A DNA stretch of 64,000 nt, from assembly GCF_002095475.1 (NCBI RefSeq), contig NZ_MLFR01000001.1:620001-684000 (forward strand). Reading direction: 5' to 3'. The stretch is from Pantoea rwandensis (GTDB taxonomy: Bacteria; Pseudomonadota; Gammaproteobacteria; Enterobacterales; Enterobacteriaceae). This document shows positions 63,941 through 64,000 of the stretch, piece after piece. The stretch's first letter is position 1. Every line of letters begins with the position of its first letter. The notes under the pieces are model-generated. The model was not told where the DNA came from. It saw nothing but the letters and a program-made list of their open reading frames with translations, and ran no database searches. Both the position numbers and the translations under genes were made by a program.

Positions 63941-64000
63941 GGGGTTACCTGATGCTGAGAAAAGAGGAGAAAGCCAAACGGCGTTATCCTAACGACTAAG

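Noticed and set aside
1..64000. CRISPR arrays, IS elements, phage genes, toxin-antitoxin pairs
   Set aside because: No repeat-spacer array, transposase, integrase or clear toxin-antitoxin pair was found on either strand.
1..64000. tRNA or rRNA genes
   Set aside because: No tRNA cloverleaf or rRNA sequence was recognised in any gap.

Overview
The gene content and codon style point to an enteric bacterium of the Erwiniaceae, most likely Pantoea or a close relative. Indicators are a thiOSGF thiamine set under a TPP riboswitch, FepB/Fes-type iron genes, sitABCD with an MntR operator, the full mdc malonate decarboxylase operon and a three-subunit membrane gluconate-type dehydrogenase. No tRNA, rRNA, ribosomal-protein or other core housekeeping gene is seen. 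Nearly everything is nutritional or catabolic, and thiOSGF is a known marker of the large Pantoea plasmids. I therefore infer a megaplasmid or an accessory chromosomal arm; no replication or partition gene is present to settle this.

Layout. 0-4.2 kb: a mosaic of small accessory genes (GNAT, nucleotidyltransferase, unknowns, cupin, methyltransferase) with small ORFs and gene scraps between them. 4.2-9.6 kb: O-acyltransferase, NUDIX hydrolase, DUF1275 membrane protein, LysE exporter, a GNAT fossil and a lipoprotein. 9.7-14.5 kb: siderophore receptor, Fes-like esterase and FepB-like binding protein with candidate Fur boxes; the cognate permease, ATPase and synthesis genes are not in the window. 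14.6-20.7 kb: thiO-thiS-thiG-thiF(rhodanese)-thiZ-thiX-thiY behind a TPP riboswitch, with a divergent type II lumazine synthase. 20.7-23.4 kb: a class II aldolase / DHDPS-like / thioredoxin-like operon facing an XRE-cupin regulator. 23.6-27 kb: sitABCD, with sitD frameshifted. 27-35.2 kb: mdcR and mdcABCDEFGH, with mdcB frameshifted. 35.4-48.4 kb: a large divergent sugar/polyol locus (RbsBAC-type importer, FGGY kinase, GldA-like dehydrogenase and two SDRs on one side; cupin sugar-phosphate isomerase, KDPG-type aldolase, AroE-like and SerA-like dehydrogenases, UlaG-like lactonase and RpiR regulator on the other). 48.6-49.3 kb: a LuxR-type regulator followed by a 43-residue membrane protein. 49.6-58.6 kb: a GntR-controlled operon (amidase, CE4/cyclic-imidase-like hydrolase, MFS transporter, two SDRs, a CxxC mini-protein, a CobW GTPase and a solute-binding-protein-like polypeptide without signal peptide). 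58.7-64 kb: an MFS anion transporter and the gluconate-dehydrogenase-type complex.

Two loci look least described. The 49.6-58.6 kb operon reads as a candidate imide/amide degradation system with its own metallochaperone and an apparently cytosolic binding-protein fold. The 35.4-48.4 kb locus reads as a carbohydrate pathway of unknown substrate, ending in a 2-keto-3-deoxy-phosphate type cleavage.

Three otherwise intact genes (sitD, mdcB, one SDR) each carry a single-base indel. Read-level checking is needed to tell sequencing error from real decay.
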